Below are positions 51,072 through 59,558 of a stretch of DNA of 64,000 bases, piece after piece. The number at the start of each line of letters is the position of its first letter. Position 1 is the first letter of the stretch. Under the pieces are notes generated by a model. The model was given only the letters and a program-made list of their open reading frames with translations, had not been told where the DNA came from and did not search any database. Made by a program: the position numbers and the translations under genes. This DNA comes from Clostridium sp. chh4-2 (GTDB lineage Bacteria; Bacillota; Clostridia; Lachnospirales; Lachnospiraceae). The stretch is from contig NZ_PKUU01000005.1 of assembly GCF_002899675.1 (NCBI RefSeq), forward strand, positions 62,001-126,000, in the 5' to 3' direction.

Positions 51072-51887
51072 ATGAAAACAAACCAATACTTAATCAATTT
51101 TTACACTCATTATGACGAAGACAGCCGCCTTGCCTTAAAACATGGCTCGGTGGAATTTCTTACTACAATGCGTTATATTAAAAAATATATAAAAGCCGGT
51201 GACCGCGTGCTTGAAATCGGCGCCGGAACCGGACGGTATTCTCACGCGCTGGCACGTCAGGGCTATACCGTTGATGCGGTAGAGTTAGTGGAACACAATA
51301 TAGAAATTTTCCGTCAAAATACACAGGCCGGTGAAAAGGTAACCATTACCTGTAAAAACGCTCTGGACTTATCCTCTATCCCGGACAATCAATACGATAT
51401 TACGCTGTTATTAGGTCCTTTGTATCATCTTTACCGTTCAGAAGATAAACGAAAGGCTCTAAGCGAGGCGATTCGGGTGACAAAACGGGGAGGCGTGATT
51501 TTTGCCGCTTATGTCATATCTGACGGCTGTCTCATCGACGAAGGGTTCAAACGCGGTAATATCAGTGTTGCTGAGTATATAGAAAAGGGATTGATTGACT
51601 CCCGGACATTTGCCGCCAAATCCGAACCGAAGGACTTATTTGAACTTGTACGAAAAGAAGACATTGACGATTTGATGTCCGCTTTTTCCGTAACCCGGCT
51701 GCATTATGTTGCGGCGGATGGATGCGCCTTATTCATGCGCGAAGAGGTGGACAGGATGGATGACAATACGTTTGAACTGTATTTGAAATACCATTTTGCC
51801 ACTTGTGAGCGCCGGGATTTATTGGGATTTACGAGCCATGCCCTTGACATATTCAAAAAACAGACTTCGGTGAACACAGAAAATTAG
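51072..51887 (+). CDS. class I SAM-dependent methyltransferase
   Basis: 271-residue enzyme with Rossmann-like motif I VLEIGAGTGRYSHALARQG, motif II acidic VDAVELVE, and DITLLLGPLYHL (motif IV), then a GGVIFAAYVIS block. Resembles stand-alone small-molecule methyltransferases of Clostridia. ATG 51072 follows GAGGTGACAAT. In an operon with the TetR regulator; a terminator follows directly. Substrate unknown. Confidence 0.9.
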   Translation: MKTNQYLINFYTHYDEDSRLALKHGSVEFLTTMRYIKKYIKAGDRVLEIGAGTGRYSHALARQGYTVDAVELVEHNIEIFRQNTQAGEKVTITCKNALDLSSIPDNQYDITLLLGPLYHLYRSEDKRKALSEAIRVTKRGGVIFAAYVISDGCLIDEGFKRGNISVAEYIEKGLIDSRTFAAKSEPKDLFELVRKEDIDDLMSAFSVTRLHYVAADGCALFMREEVDRMDDNTFELYLKYHFATCERRDLLGFTSHALDIFKKQTSVNTEN

Positions 51888-51896
51888 AGTATAGGG

Positions 51897-51931
51897 AAAA
51901 GCCGCCGCTAAGATCATCAACGGCGGCTTTT
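51897..51931 (+). terminator. terminator after the methyltransferase gene
   Basis: AAAAGCCGCCG / CGGCGGCTTTT stem with a 13-base loop; works for the convergent cupin remnant as well. Confidence 0.88.
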
Positions 51932-51941
51932 CTGCACACGG

Positions 51942-52321
51942 TCATTTTCTTAATTTGTTATAATCCTCGTCGCTGACCGCTTCCAGCCATTCGTTCGAAG
52001 CTCCTTCTGCCGGTACTTCCACCGCAAGATGGGCAAACCAGCTGTCCGGCGCCGCGCCGTGCCAATGTTTTACTTCCGGAGGAATATTCACTACATCGCC
52101 GGGGTTCAGTTCCTGTGCCGGTTTTCCCCACTCCTGATAGTATCCGCGTCCTGCCGTCACTAAGATAATCTGACCCCCTCGTTGCCGATTCCAACTCTCT
52201 CCGTAGTCAGCATGTTGAGATAACTCTGACCTACAAAATATTTTGCAAACGCATCATTTTTTTCACCGATTTCGAACACTGCTCCTGATCCTAATTCACG
52301 TTTAATCTGCTTTATATCCAT
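51942..52321 (-). pseudogene. broken cupin-domain gene
   Basis: Starts ATG 52321 with AGGAG, reading DIKQIKRELGSGAVFEIG, YFVGQSYLNML and RVGIGNEG, then hits a stop at ~52167. Homology resumes in another frame as QIILVTAGRGYYQEWGKPAQ, NPGDVVNIPPEVKHWHGAAP, SWFAHLAVEVP. In intact relatives ~20 residues containing the metal-binding His cluster (PGCRNNWHIHHA-type) lie between these parts, so a deletion removed the active site and shifted the frame. Such proteins are usually quercetinase/mandelonitrile-lyase-like cupins. The 3' half alone cannot fold as a full cupin. Confidence 0.8.
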
Positions 52322-52504
52322 AAATGATCACTCCTTACTGCTTATACGGCTTTTCAATGTCATATTTATTTTAGCAAAGCCTTTCCGTAGTTAGAAGTTC
52401 TATTCTGTTGTTACTGTATGAACTTTTACTTCATGCTAAATTCTGATTTTCACAGCTTGTCTTTTCTCGCCTGCATTCTCAAATCTTCTTCCTGCAGTCC
52501 GCAT

Positions 52505-52990
52505 TTATAATTCCTCAACGATATTTGCAGAAAAGCCGGAAATATCTTCATTGGGATAGCCGGTTAATGTTTGAAAATAGGCCTTATCCCTTTTCAACTT
52601 GCTCCGCAGCTGTCCCTGCCATGAACCTTGGGAATTCTCTTTTGAAATGCAGACCGCAAACCCGCAGAAGATATCCAGAAGTTCCACTTTCATATCGTCG
52701 TCTAAGCTCTGCAGAGCATAAAACAGAATGTCATAGGCAGGCAGGGCCGCGGAGGAAACAAACGCATGCTGATGACACAAACCGCACCATAAATCATGGG
52801 TGGCCTGCATGGCGGTTTCTTTATCTTCTGAGAATAAATCCAATAAGGATTGAGATACTTTGGGTGTATAATTATGCTTATCTCCTGAATTCGTATAATG
52901 AGGAATATCCTGATCCGCATTGCCATACGCTGTTTCATACTCTGACCAATCAATAGAATCGATAATCACACTTATATCATCAATGTTCAA
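52505..52990 (-). CDS. uncharacterised protein
   Basis: Not recognised. About 161 residues from a TTG at 52990 that has AGGAGG six bases upstream; an ATG at 53047 overlapping the GNAT stop is the alternative. Contents: IDSIDWSEYETAYG, LFSEDKETAMQATHDLWCGL and a HEAT-like helical middle (AALPAYDILFYALQSLDDDM), mildly acidic. This helical, acidic character recalls immunity or HEAT-repeat proteins, but there is no toxin gene beside it. Probably co-transcribed with the acetyltransferase upstream. Confidence 0.65.
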   Translation of the reverse strand: MNIDDISVIIDSIDWSEYETAYGNADQDIPHYTNSGDKHNYTPKVSQSLLDLFSEDKETAMQATHDLWCGLCHQHAFVSSAALPAYDILFYALQSLDDDMKVELLDIFCGFAVCISKENSQGSWQGQLRSKLKRDKAYFQTLTGYPNEDISGFSANIVEEL

Positions 52991-53043
52991 ACCATCCCTC
53001 CTCTTCCGGAATCGGATTCCAGTGCAGCATAACCCAACTGCCG

Positions 53044-53466
53044 TCAAGCCGCCTGATAAACCATTCTGAATTCCTTCTCCCCGGTTCCCTTCTCTGTCAG
53101 GATTTCCGCGATCTGAAATCCCAGACCTTTGTAAAAGGCCACTGCGCCCGTATTCTTTTCATATACATGTAATGACAGCCGCTTCTTCTTTTTGACATGT
53201 TCAATCAGCCGGCGGCCGATTCCATTGCCCCGGTGCTCCGCTGCCACAAATATCCCGGCGATATATTCCGCATCCATGCCGATGAATCCTAAAATCTCAT
53301 TCTCAGCTTCATATACATAAACCTCCGCATTGGGAAGCACGGATCTGACGGACTCTAAATTGGACTTCCAATATTCCTCATCTATAAACGAATGGGCCTG
53401 CAGATTCCCCTGCAGCCATATCTCCATAATCCTGTCTAAATCCCGAAATTCAAATAAACGAATCAT
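53044..53466 (-). CDS. GNAT-family N-acetyltransferase
   Basis: 140-residue acetyltransferase: IRLFEFRDLDRIMEIW, LGFIGMDAEYIAGIFV, the acetyl-CoA loop EHRGNGIGRRLIEHV (R/QxxGxG/A) and NTGAVAFYKGLGFQI. ATG 53466 has a perfect AGGAGG; a frame starting 24 bases earlier is unlikely. Resembles YjaB/PhnO-like enzymes. Substrate unknown. Confidence 0.9.
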   Translation of the reverse strand: MIRLFEFRDLDRIMEIWLQGNLQAHSFIDEEYWKSNLESVRSVLPNAEVYVYEAENEILGFIGMDAEYIAGIFVAAEHRGNGIGRRLIEHVKKKKRLSLHVYEKNTGAVAFYKGLGFQIAEILTEKGTGEKEFRMVYQAA

Positions 53467-53551
53467 TCTTTCCCCTCCTTGTCCCTCCATTATACAGGGT
53501 TATGGTAGGAACCGCAAGGCTTTTTTAGAACGTTTGTTCTGTTTTTATATC

Positions 53552-53598
53552 AAAAAAAATAATCCAACTATCTCCCCTAAAGAAGATAATTGGATTAT
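53552..53598 (-). terminator. terminator of the trehalose locus
   Basis: ATAATCCAA / TTGGATTAT stem extended by TATCT/AGATA, then eight T on the minus strand, 10 bases after the hydrolase stop. Confidence 0.88.
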
Positions 53599-53608
53599 AA
53601 ATATCACC

Positions 53609-55273
53609 TTATTCTCTATTCCCATTTCCTTTATAGAAAACCAGCGCTTCATACGGCTTTAACTTCAGCACATCTTCCGGTTCCCGCTTCTCATAGTTGC
53701 TGAGAATGCATTCGTAACCGTCATCCAGACATCCGGCCGAAAACTGAGTTTCCTTTCCGTAGAAATTACAGATCACCGCCAGTTTTTCGCCCTGATAGGT
53801 TCTTTCATAAGCAAAAACCGTATCATGTTCCGGAACCAAAGGAACGAAGTCTCCGTAAGCGATCACATCCAGATTCTTTCTCATCTGAATCAGTTTCTGA
53901 TAATAGTAGAAAATCGAGGTATCATCCGCTGTGGACCGGGCCGCGTTGATCTCATGGTAGTTCCGGTTTACACCGATCCACGGGGTTCCTGTGGTGAAGC
54001 CCGCATTGGCGCTGTCGTCCCACTGCATCGGAGTGCGGCTGTTGTCCCTGGAGTGCACGCCTAAAATGGCGTATGCATTTTGCTCGCTGATCCCCCTGTC
54101 CTGGAGAATCCGGAAATGGTTCAGGCTTTCCACATCCCTGTATTCATCGATGCTGGTAAAACCTGCATTGGTCATGCCCAGCTCTTCCCCCTGATAGATG
54201 TAAGGAGTTCCCCGAAGACAATGTATGACGGTGGCCAGCATTTTGGCGGATTCCTTTCTCAAAGCGCCTTCGTCTCCAAATCTGGAAACCACTCTCGGCT
54301 GGTCGTGGTTGCACCAGAAAACGGCGTTCCAGGCATGGTGTTCCTGCATCTTCATCTGCCAGTCAAACAGAAGACCTTTTAATTTCATGAAATCATAGGG
54401 AACCAGCACCCATTTTTCAATTCCCATATAATCCACTTTCATATGGTGGAAGTTAAATACCATGGAAAGCTCGTTTGTGTCCTCTCCCGCATACCGGAAG
54501 CAGTGTTCCATGGAAGTGCTGTTCATCTCGCCAACCGTGATAATGTCCGCATCTCTTCCAAAAGTAGCTTCATTCAGTTCCTGAATATATTCATGGACTT
54601 TGGGGCCGTCCGTGTAATATTTTCTTCCGTCGCCTGATTCGTCGTCTAAGTATTCCCCTTTGCTGATTAAGTTAATCACATCAAAGCGCAGACCCTTAAC
54701 GCCTTTATCCAGCCAGTAATTTACCACGTTCTGCACTTCTTTGCGGACATTTGGATTTTCCCAATTGAGATCCGGCTGGCTGACGTCAAAGAGATGAAGA
54801 TAGTACCGGTCCATCTGCTCCACGTATTCCCATGCGCTGCCGCCAAATTTACTGGTCCAGTTGGTCGGGGCGCTGCCGTCGGCCTTTCCCTTTCGGAAGA
54901 TGAAATAATCCTGATAATGGGGATCGCCCTGCAGCGCTTTCTGAAACCACTCATGCTCTGAGGAAACATGGTTAAATACCATATCCATCATGATGCCGAT
55001 TTTCCGTTTTGACGCCTGTTTGCACAGAGCATCGAAATCGTCCATGGTTCCATACCGTTCATCGATCTTGTAATAGTCGGAAACATCATATCCATTGTCC
55101 TTCTGCGGAGAGCGGACAAATGGGGTGAGCCATATGTAATCCACGCCCAGCTTCTCCAGGTAATCCAATTTTGAGATCACGCCTTTCAAATCCCCCAGCC
55201 CGTCTCCGTCGCTGTCACAAAATGATTTCGGATAGATTTGATAAACAACACTCTTTTTTAGTTCTTTTTTCAT
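53609..55273 (-). CDS. treC: trehalose-type glycoside hydrolase (GH13, TreC-like)
   Basis: 554-residue alpha-amylase-family enzyme. Conserved regions: GLGDLKGVISKLDYLEKLGV, MVFNHVS (region I), GLRFDVIN with the nucleophile Asp (region II), TVGEMNS with the acid Glu (region III) and FWCNHDQPR (region IV). MVFNFHHMKVDY and YRDVESLNHF are typical of trehalose-6-phosphate hydrolases (TreC/TreA). Because the locus has an ABC importer rather than a PTS, trehalose would arrive unphosphorylated, so the enzyme may act on trehalose itself or on another alpha-glucoside. Start ATG 55273. Confidence 0.85.
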   Translation of the reverse strand: MKKELKKSVVYQIYPKSFCDSDGDGLGDLKGVISKLDYLEKLGVDYIWLTPFVRSPQKDNGYDVSDYYKIDERYGTMDDFDALCKQASKRKIGIMMDMVFNHVSSEHEWFQKALQGDPHYQDYFIFRKGKADGSAPTNWTSKFGGSAWEYVEQMDRYYLHLFDVSQPDLNWENPNVRKEVQNVVNYWLDKGVKGLRFDVINLISKGEYLDDESGDGRKYYTDGPKVHEYIQELNEATFGRDADIITVGEMNSTSMEHCFRYAGEDTNELSMVFNFHHMKVDYMGIEKWVLVPYDFMKLKGLLFDWQMKMQEHHAWNAVFWCNHDQPRVVSRFGDEGALRKESAKMLATVIHCLRGTPYIYQGEELGMTNAGFTSIDEYRDVESLNHFRILQDRGISEQNAYAILGVHSRDNSRTPMQWDDSANAGFTTGTPWIGVNRNYHEINAARSTADDTSIFYYYQKLIQMRKNLDVIAYGDFVPLVPEHDTVFAYERTYQGEKLAVICNFYGKETQFSAGCLDDGYECILSNYEKREPEDVLKLKPYEALVFYKGNGNRE

Positions 55274-55309
55274 TTCCAGCCCTACTTCCGTTCTGTCTCT
55301 TAATCCTGA

Positions 55310-56551
55310 TTATTTTGCTTCACTTTTGGCTTTTGCTTCTGCGATCTGCGCCGCATATTTATCCAATGTGGTCTTTACATCTTTTCCTTCAATGGCAATT
55401 TCCTTTGCGGCATCGTTGATGGCCTGCTGCGCTTCTGACCAGTATGATACGTTTGGAAGAGGCTGTGCGGCCGCAAGGGCTTCCAATGTGGCTTCAAAAT
55501 ATGGTTTCTGCCATTCTTCCGCCTCGCCGTATGCATCGTTACGGAAAGATGCCCATCCATTTTCACGCATTAATGTTTCCTGAACGTCTTTGCTCTCTAA
55601 GTACTGGATGAATTTCACTGCCAGATCCTTATTGGGAGAACCGGCCGGAATTCCTAACATCTCGCCGCCTAAAGTCTTAACAAGTCCTTTCGGTCCTTCA
55701 AAACCTGCATATGCCTTGATTTCCTTTTTGCCGCCGTCTTTTACGATGATATTGGCTCCGAACGGCCAGTTTGGCGCATAATAAACTTCGTCTTTTGCTA
55801 AAAAGCCGTTGGTGCTGCTGAAGCTGGCTTTTATGGTATTTTCGGAAAGTTCAGGCCACAATTTCTGCAGATAGGTAAATGCTTCGATAGAGCCTTCATC
55901 GTTGAGCACCAGCGGATCGCCGCCTGCGGAACGGATGAACTCAGCCAATTCAATGACGTCGCCGCTCATCTTGATCTTTAAAGCTACGCGGCCGATTCCT
56001 TCTTTTTCTTTTAATACCTTTGCGGTCTCATATAACTCATCCCAGTTTGTAGGGGCGGTAAGGCCGTATTCATTGAATTTATTCTCATTGTAATAGTTGA
56101 TCTCCGCATTCGGACGGTACGGCATAAAATAAGTTTTTCCATCAAACTGTCCTGCCTTTGCCAGGCTGCCGATGCTTTCTGCCGGAATCAGGCTCTCATA
56201 TTCCGTAAGGTCTTCCACCAGGCCATTGTATACAAGACTTGACAGGTTGTTGGAATCCTGGGCGATCAGGTCGATCTCCACTTTGCCTGACCCTTTCATG
56301 GCCTGTAATTTCTTCACTACATCTCCCGCTTCCACCTGAACGGCTTCCACTTTGACGTTGTTGGCCTTTTCAAATTCCGGAATTACGGATTTGCGCATAA
56401 CCGCCCACTCTTCCTCGCTGAGCGCCATGGTTACACGAAGGGTTGACGGATCGTTCTTTGCCTTTCCTCCGCCGCATCCGGTAAGAAGACCTGATACCAG
56501 CATTGCTGCTGCAATTCCTGCTGCCGCTAATTTCATTGATGATTTTCTCAT
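55310..56551 (-). CDS. ABC transporter sugar-binding lipoprotein
   Basis: 413-residue type 1 extracellular solute-binding protein. N-terminal signal peptide with lipobox LLTGCGGG, then SBP segments such as IDLIAQDSNNLSSLV, TYFMPYRPNAEINYYN, WDELYETAKVLKEKEGIG and KFIQYLESKDVQETLM. ATG 56551 with AGGAG is the natural start. Binds the locus sugar outside the cell and delivers it to the two permeases. Linked to a TreR regulator and TreC-like hydrolase, so trehalose or a related disaccharide is the likely ligand. Confidence 0.9.
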   Translation of the reverse strand: MRKSSMKLAAAGIAAAMLVSGLLTGCGGGKAKNDPSTLRVTMALSEEEWAVMRKSVIPEFEKANNVKVEAVQVEAGDVVKKLQAMKGSGKVEIDLIAQDSNNLSSLVYNGLVEDLTEYESLIPAESIGSLAKAGQFDGKTYFMPYRPNAEINYYNENKFNEYGLTAPTNWDELYETAKVLKEKEGIGRVALKIKMSGDVIELAEFIRSAGGDPLVLNDEGSIEAFTYLQKLWPELSENTIKASFSSTNGFLAKDEVYYAPNWPFGANIIVKDGGKKEIKAYAGFEGPKGLVKTLGGEMLGIPAGSPNKDLAVKFIQYLESKDVQETLMRENGWASFRNDAYGEAEEWQKPYFEATLEALAAAQPLPNVSYWSEAQQAINDAAKEIAIEGKDVKTTLDKYAAQIAEAKAKSEAK

Positions 56552-56597
56552 TGTTTTACCTCTCCTTAATATAAATTCTTTATAATTATTCATTTCA

Positions 56598-57419
56598 CTA
56601 GCCTTTTACAGCTCCCGACAGATAATCGGATTTCAAATATCTCTGTAAAATAAATGTGATTATAATAACCGGAATTGCTAAAATCGTGGCGTATGCCGCC
56701 TGCTGGAAGAATCCGCCTCTCTGTACGTAATAGTACACGCCTAACGGCAGCGTCTTGGTTGTCAGCGACAGATACAGCGCATATGTAAATTCATTCCAGG
56801 AATTCAGCCATACGTACAAGCCGGATACGGCGATTCCCTGTACGGCCACCGGAAAGATCACGTAAAGCAGAGTTCTCATCTTGCTGGCTCCGTCGATCTG
56901 CGCCGCCTCTTCCAAATCCTTAGGTATCGCCGAAAATGTGGAAACCAGAATCCATGCCATAAACGGCAGCTGTCCGATCAGATGGGCCATAATCAGCCCC
57001 ACATTGCTGTCTAAAAGATCCCATTTTAAAAACCGGATGGATATCGGAAGAGCGATTCCCACGGTCGGGAACATCTTCGTAAAGAACAGGGTCATGATGT
57101 AGGTGTATTTCACCTTTTTATCCATTCTGGAAATGGAATAGGCAGCCGGCGCCACCAGAAGAACCGAGATCACCATAGTGGAGGTGGCAACGATTAAGCT
57201 CTTAAAAAACGGCCCCCATATATTTCCTGACGACAGCACGTCTTTCCAATGATCCAGCGTAAAGGTATGCGGAAGCAAAGTCGGATGCTGCGTCAATATC
57301 TCCTCCGAAGTTCCGAACGAAACTTTTACTATAATGTACAGGGGAATCACCATAAAAAGGCAAATCAGGAAGACGATAACCAAAAAGCCGATTTTTTTCA
57401 TTGTTTTATTCTGAGACAC
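56598..57419 (-). CDS. carbohydrate ABC permease (MalG-type)
   Basis: 273-residue inner-membrane permease: MalG-like start (MKKIGFLVIVFLICLFMVIP), six helices, and the EAA loop EEAAQIDGASKMRTLLYVIF that contacts the ATPase. Ends in the usual RYLKSDYLSGAVKG. Overlaps the MalF-type permease gene by 14 bases. No ATPase is encoded in the locus, so a shared MsmK-type ATPase elsewhere is implied. Confidence 0.93.
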   Translation of the reverse strand: MSQNKTMKKIGFLVIVFLICLFMVIPLYIIVKVSFGTSEEILTQHPTLLPHTFTLDHWKDVLSSGNIWGPFFKSLIVATSTMVISVLLVAPAAYSISRMDKKVKYTYIMTLFFTKMFPTVGIALPISIRFLKWDLLDSNVGLIMAHLIGQLPFMAWILVSTFSAIPKDLEEAAQIDGASKMRTLLYVIFPVAVQGIAVSGLYVWLNSWNEFTYALYLSLTTKTLPLGVYYYVQRGGFFQQAAYATILAIPVIIITFILQRYLKSDYLSGAVKG

Positions 57420-58266
57420 TGAATCCTTCCCCCTTATCTATAAACTTGATATACAAAAATGCGAATATCAGGATGATTGCCAGCAGGATCGTGGAAGCCG
57501 CTCCTGAGGCGTTAATATTGTTCATGGAATACTCTTCATATGCATAAGTGGCTACAAACGGTATGGACTGCCCCACCAAAACCTGAGGGAGTTCGAAAAT
57601 TCGGAATGCGTCCACCGCCCGGAACAAAAGGGCCATGGTCACCGTCGGTTTTAATAACGGAAGCGTAATCTTCTTAAACGCATACCAGGCCGTAGCCCCG
57701 TCAATGCTTCCCGCTTCATACAAATCGCCGGAAATGGATTCCAGACCGGAAAGCAGCAGCAAAATCATGGTCGGAAGCACCTTCCAGGTATCCGCCAGTA
57801 TCACCACCAGCAAACCTCTCATGCCTCCGCTGGTCCAATCGATCGGCGTGTGGATCAGTCCCACCCGGAACAGCACCTCGTTCAAATACCCTGACGAACC
57901 GAAAATGTATAAGGCGATAACACCGGATACCAGCGTCGGTATTCCCATGGGCATCAGCACCAGCGCCCTCACAATTCCCTTTCCTTTAAATGCTGTCTTT
58001 AACACCATCGCAATCCCCAGCCCCAGAACCAGCTGGAAGCACAGGCTTACAAGTGCGGTGAATATGGTGTTGGTAATGGACTTGATAAAATTAGGTCTGC
58101 CAAACAGGTATTTATAATTATCTAAGGTAAATGCCCCTGTCCCACTGTCCTGAAATCCCATGGCTATGGATTGAAAAATCGGAGCTATGGTAAATCCCAG
58201 AATGTACAAACTCATGGGAAGTACTAATATAAGCTCAAACCAGTACTTCTTTAAAAAAACCTTCAT
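57406..58266 (-). CDS. sugar ABC permease (MalF-type)
   Basis: 286-residue permease, first gene of the trehalose operon: WFELILVLPMSLYILGF, six helices and the EAA loop YEAGSIDGATAWYAFKKIT. Starts ATG 58266, ~80 bases downstream of a promoter with a TreR-type operator. Confidence 0.93.
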   Translation of the reverse strand: MKVFLKKYWFELILVLPMSLYILGFTIAPIFQSIAMGFQDSGTGAFTLDNYKYLFGRPNFIKSITNTIFTALVSLCFQLVLGLGIAMVLKTAFKGKGIVRALVLMPMGIPTLVSGVIALYIFGSSGYLNEVLFRVGLIHTPIDWTSGGMRGLLVVILADTWKVLPTMILLLLSGLESISGDLYEAGSIDGATAWYAFKKITLPLLKPTVTMALLFRAVDAFRIFELPQVLVGQSIPFVATYAYEEYSMNNINASGAASTILLAIILIFAFLYIKFIDKGEGFSVSE

Positions 58267-58348
58267 CGCGTTTCCCCCTTCTCACTATTACATACATCTG
58301 TGTGTTTGTTTAAATCTTATATGTAAACTTATCTTGTTTAAAGATTAT

Positions 58349-58370
58349 CATATACGTATATGTTTGTCAA
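58349..58370 (-). promoter_or_regulatory. trehalose operon promoter with TreR-type operator
   Basis: TTGACA (58370-58365), 17-base spacer, TAATCT (58347-58342). The spacer contains the perfect 14-base palindrome CATATACGTATATG (58349-58362). The same ACGTATATG half recurs at the treR promoter. Confidence 0.8.
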
Positions 58371-58407
58371 TCCTTTTTTAATTTTTATTTTTTGCCGGAC
58401 CAAGTGC

Positions 58408-58534
58408 GTTACTATTCACAGCTATGGTAATCTCTGTCGTGAAGCGCTTATGCCCGAAACCGGAACTGGAAAGTTCCTGCATACTGCTAAATCCGACGCG
58501 GACGGCAGAGATCACCTGGACTGTGAATAGTAAC
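58408..58534. repeat. terminal-inverted-repeat element, copy 2 (short form)
   Basis: 127 bases beginning GTTACTATTCACAG and ending with its exact complement; the arms continue imperfectly through GGT.ATCTCTG.CGT. The 33-base internal segment at 58441-58473 matches 28437-28469 of copy 1 with two differences (GAAGCGCTTATGCCCG..). Lies between the trehalose promoter and the treR terminator. Confidence 0.85.
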
Positions 58535-58542
58535 TTTAATGC

Positions 58543-58577
58543 AAAAAAAGACAGCAGAACCTCTCTTCTCTGCTGCC
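58543..58577 (-). terminator. terminator of treR
   Basis: GGCAGCAGA / TCTGCTGTC stem, then seven T on the minus strand, ~90 bases after the treR stop. Confidence 0.8.
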
Positions 58578-58667
58578 TCTTCTACTCTAATTAAAGCTGT
58601 CTTGGCAAAATTAATCTAAAAAATCCGTTCAATCAGCATAACGAATCTATCAGCACTTACCTGCAGC

Positions 58668-59384
58668 CTACTCCACCTTACGCTTTGCAAAATCTACGAA
58701 TTTAAATTTGTCCGGCCGGTGTCTGGATTCCGTATATTGAAATAAGGTGGAATCCTCCAAATACGTATAACTTTTCACCACCACAACCATATCGTAGCTC
58801 TTCAGATCCAGCATCTGCTGGTCTTCCTCCGTCACCGGATGGACGGTGATCTCCTTCATGGCAAACCCGATCTTCAGCCCCATCTCCTGTTCCAGATATT
58901 CATAAATCGAGTTCTGCGCAGCCCTGAGTGGAAGGTTGGGGACTGTTTTTCTGGAAAAATAGTCTTTATCTATGATGATCCGTTCCCCGTCAATTTTCCT
59001 GATTCTTACAAGGGAAAATGCCTCTTCCTCCGGTTTCAGCTGAAGGCAGTCCATGAGTTTGGAATCTCCCTTCACAATCTCTAAATTCTCCACCAGGGTC
59101 TCCACTACGGAAGAAGAATTTTTATAAATTTCCTTAAAGCTGGCGATCTCCGACACGGGAAAATTAAATTTATTCTTATCCAGGACAATGGCTGCCTTTC
59201 CTCTTGCTTTCTGGATATACCCATCCTGTACAAGTAAATTCAGGGATTTCCTCACCGTGTCCCTGGAAGCATCATAGAGTTCCATAAGCTCTCCTTCTGA
59301 AGGCAGCTTATCTCCGGGCTTATACTCTTTTTTTTCTATCTTTTCCAATAAGATATTGTATAGTTTCCTGTATTTGCTTTCCAT
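58668..59384 (-). CDS. treR: GntR-family trehalose operon repressor (TreR-like)
   Basis: 238-residue regulator. N-terminal GntR winged helix (YKPGDKLPSEGELMELYDAS, RDTVRKSLNLLVQDGYIQKA) and a UTRA ligand domain (VRIRKIDGERIIIDKDYF, FQYTESRHRPDKFKF). These blocks match TreR of Firmicutes closely. ATG 59384 has AAGGAG; the longer frame from 59450 lacks support. It carries its own palindrome-containing promoter and the trehalose operon downstream has the same operator, so it probably represses both until trehalose or a derivative binds. Confidence 0.9.
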   Translation of the reverse strand: MESKYRKLYNILLEKIEKKEYKPGDKLPSEGELMELYDASRDTVRKSLNLLVQDGYIQKARGKAAIVLDKNKFNFPVSEIASFKEIYKNSSSVVETLVENLEIVKGDSKLMDCLQLKPEEEAFSLVRIRKIDGERIIIDKDYFSRKTVPNLPLRAAQNSIYEYLEQEMGLKIGFAMKEITVHPVTEEDQQMLDLKSYDMVVVVKSYTYLEDSTLFQYTESRHRPDKFKFVDFAKRKVE

Positions 59385-59430
59385 CTCATGCTCCTTATAC
59401 TTGTAATCTATTCTAACATATACTGTTTCT

Positions 59431-59458
59431 ATTATAACATATACGTACAAGAAGTCAA
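59431..59458 (-). promoter_or_regulatory. treR promoter and operator
   Basis: TTGACT (59458-59453), 16-base spacer, TATAAT (59436-59431); AACATATACGTAC (59436-59448) inside it matches the operator of the trehalose operon promoter. A third related half, AACATATACTGTT, lies at 59416-59428. Confidence 0.75.
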
Positions 59459-59558
59459 CTATTCAAAACATATCTTATATAGAATCTACATCAAATCAGC
59501 TACTCACTGATCCTATTGTTTGTCTCATTTCTTCGTGCTCTCTTTTCAATCATTTTAA

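Noticed and set aside
53609..55273. Calling the GH13 enzyme a generic oligo-1,6-glucosidase
   Set aside because: The FNFHHMKVDY and YRDVESLNHF blocks and the TreR regulator point to the trehalose-type subgroup, though substrate is unproven.
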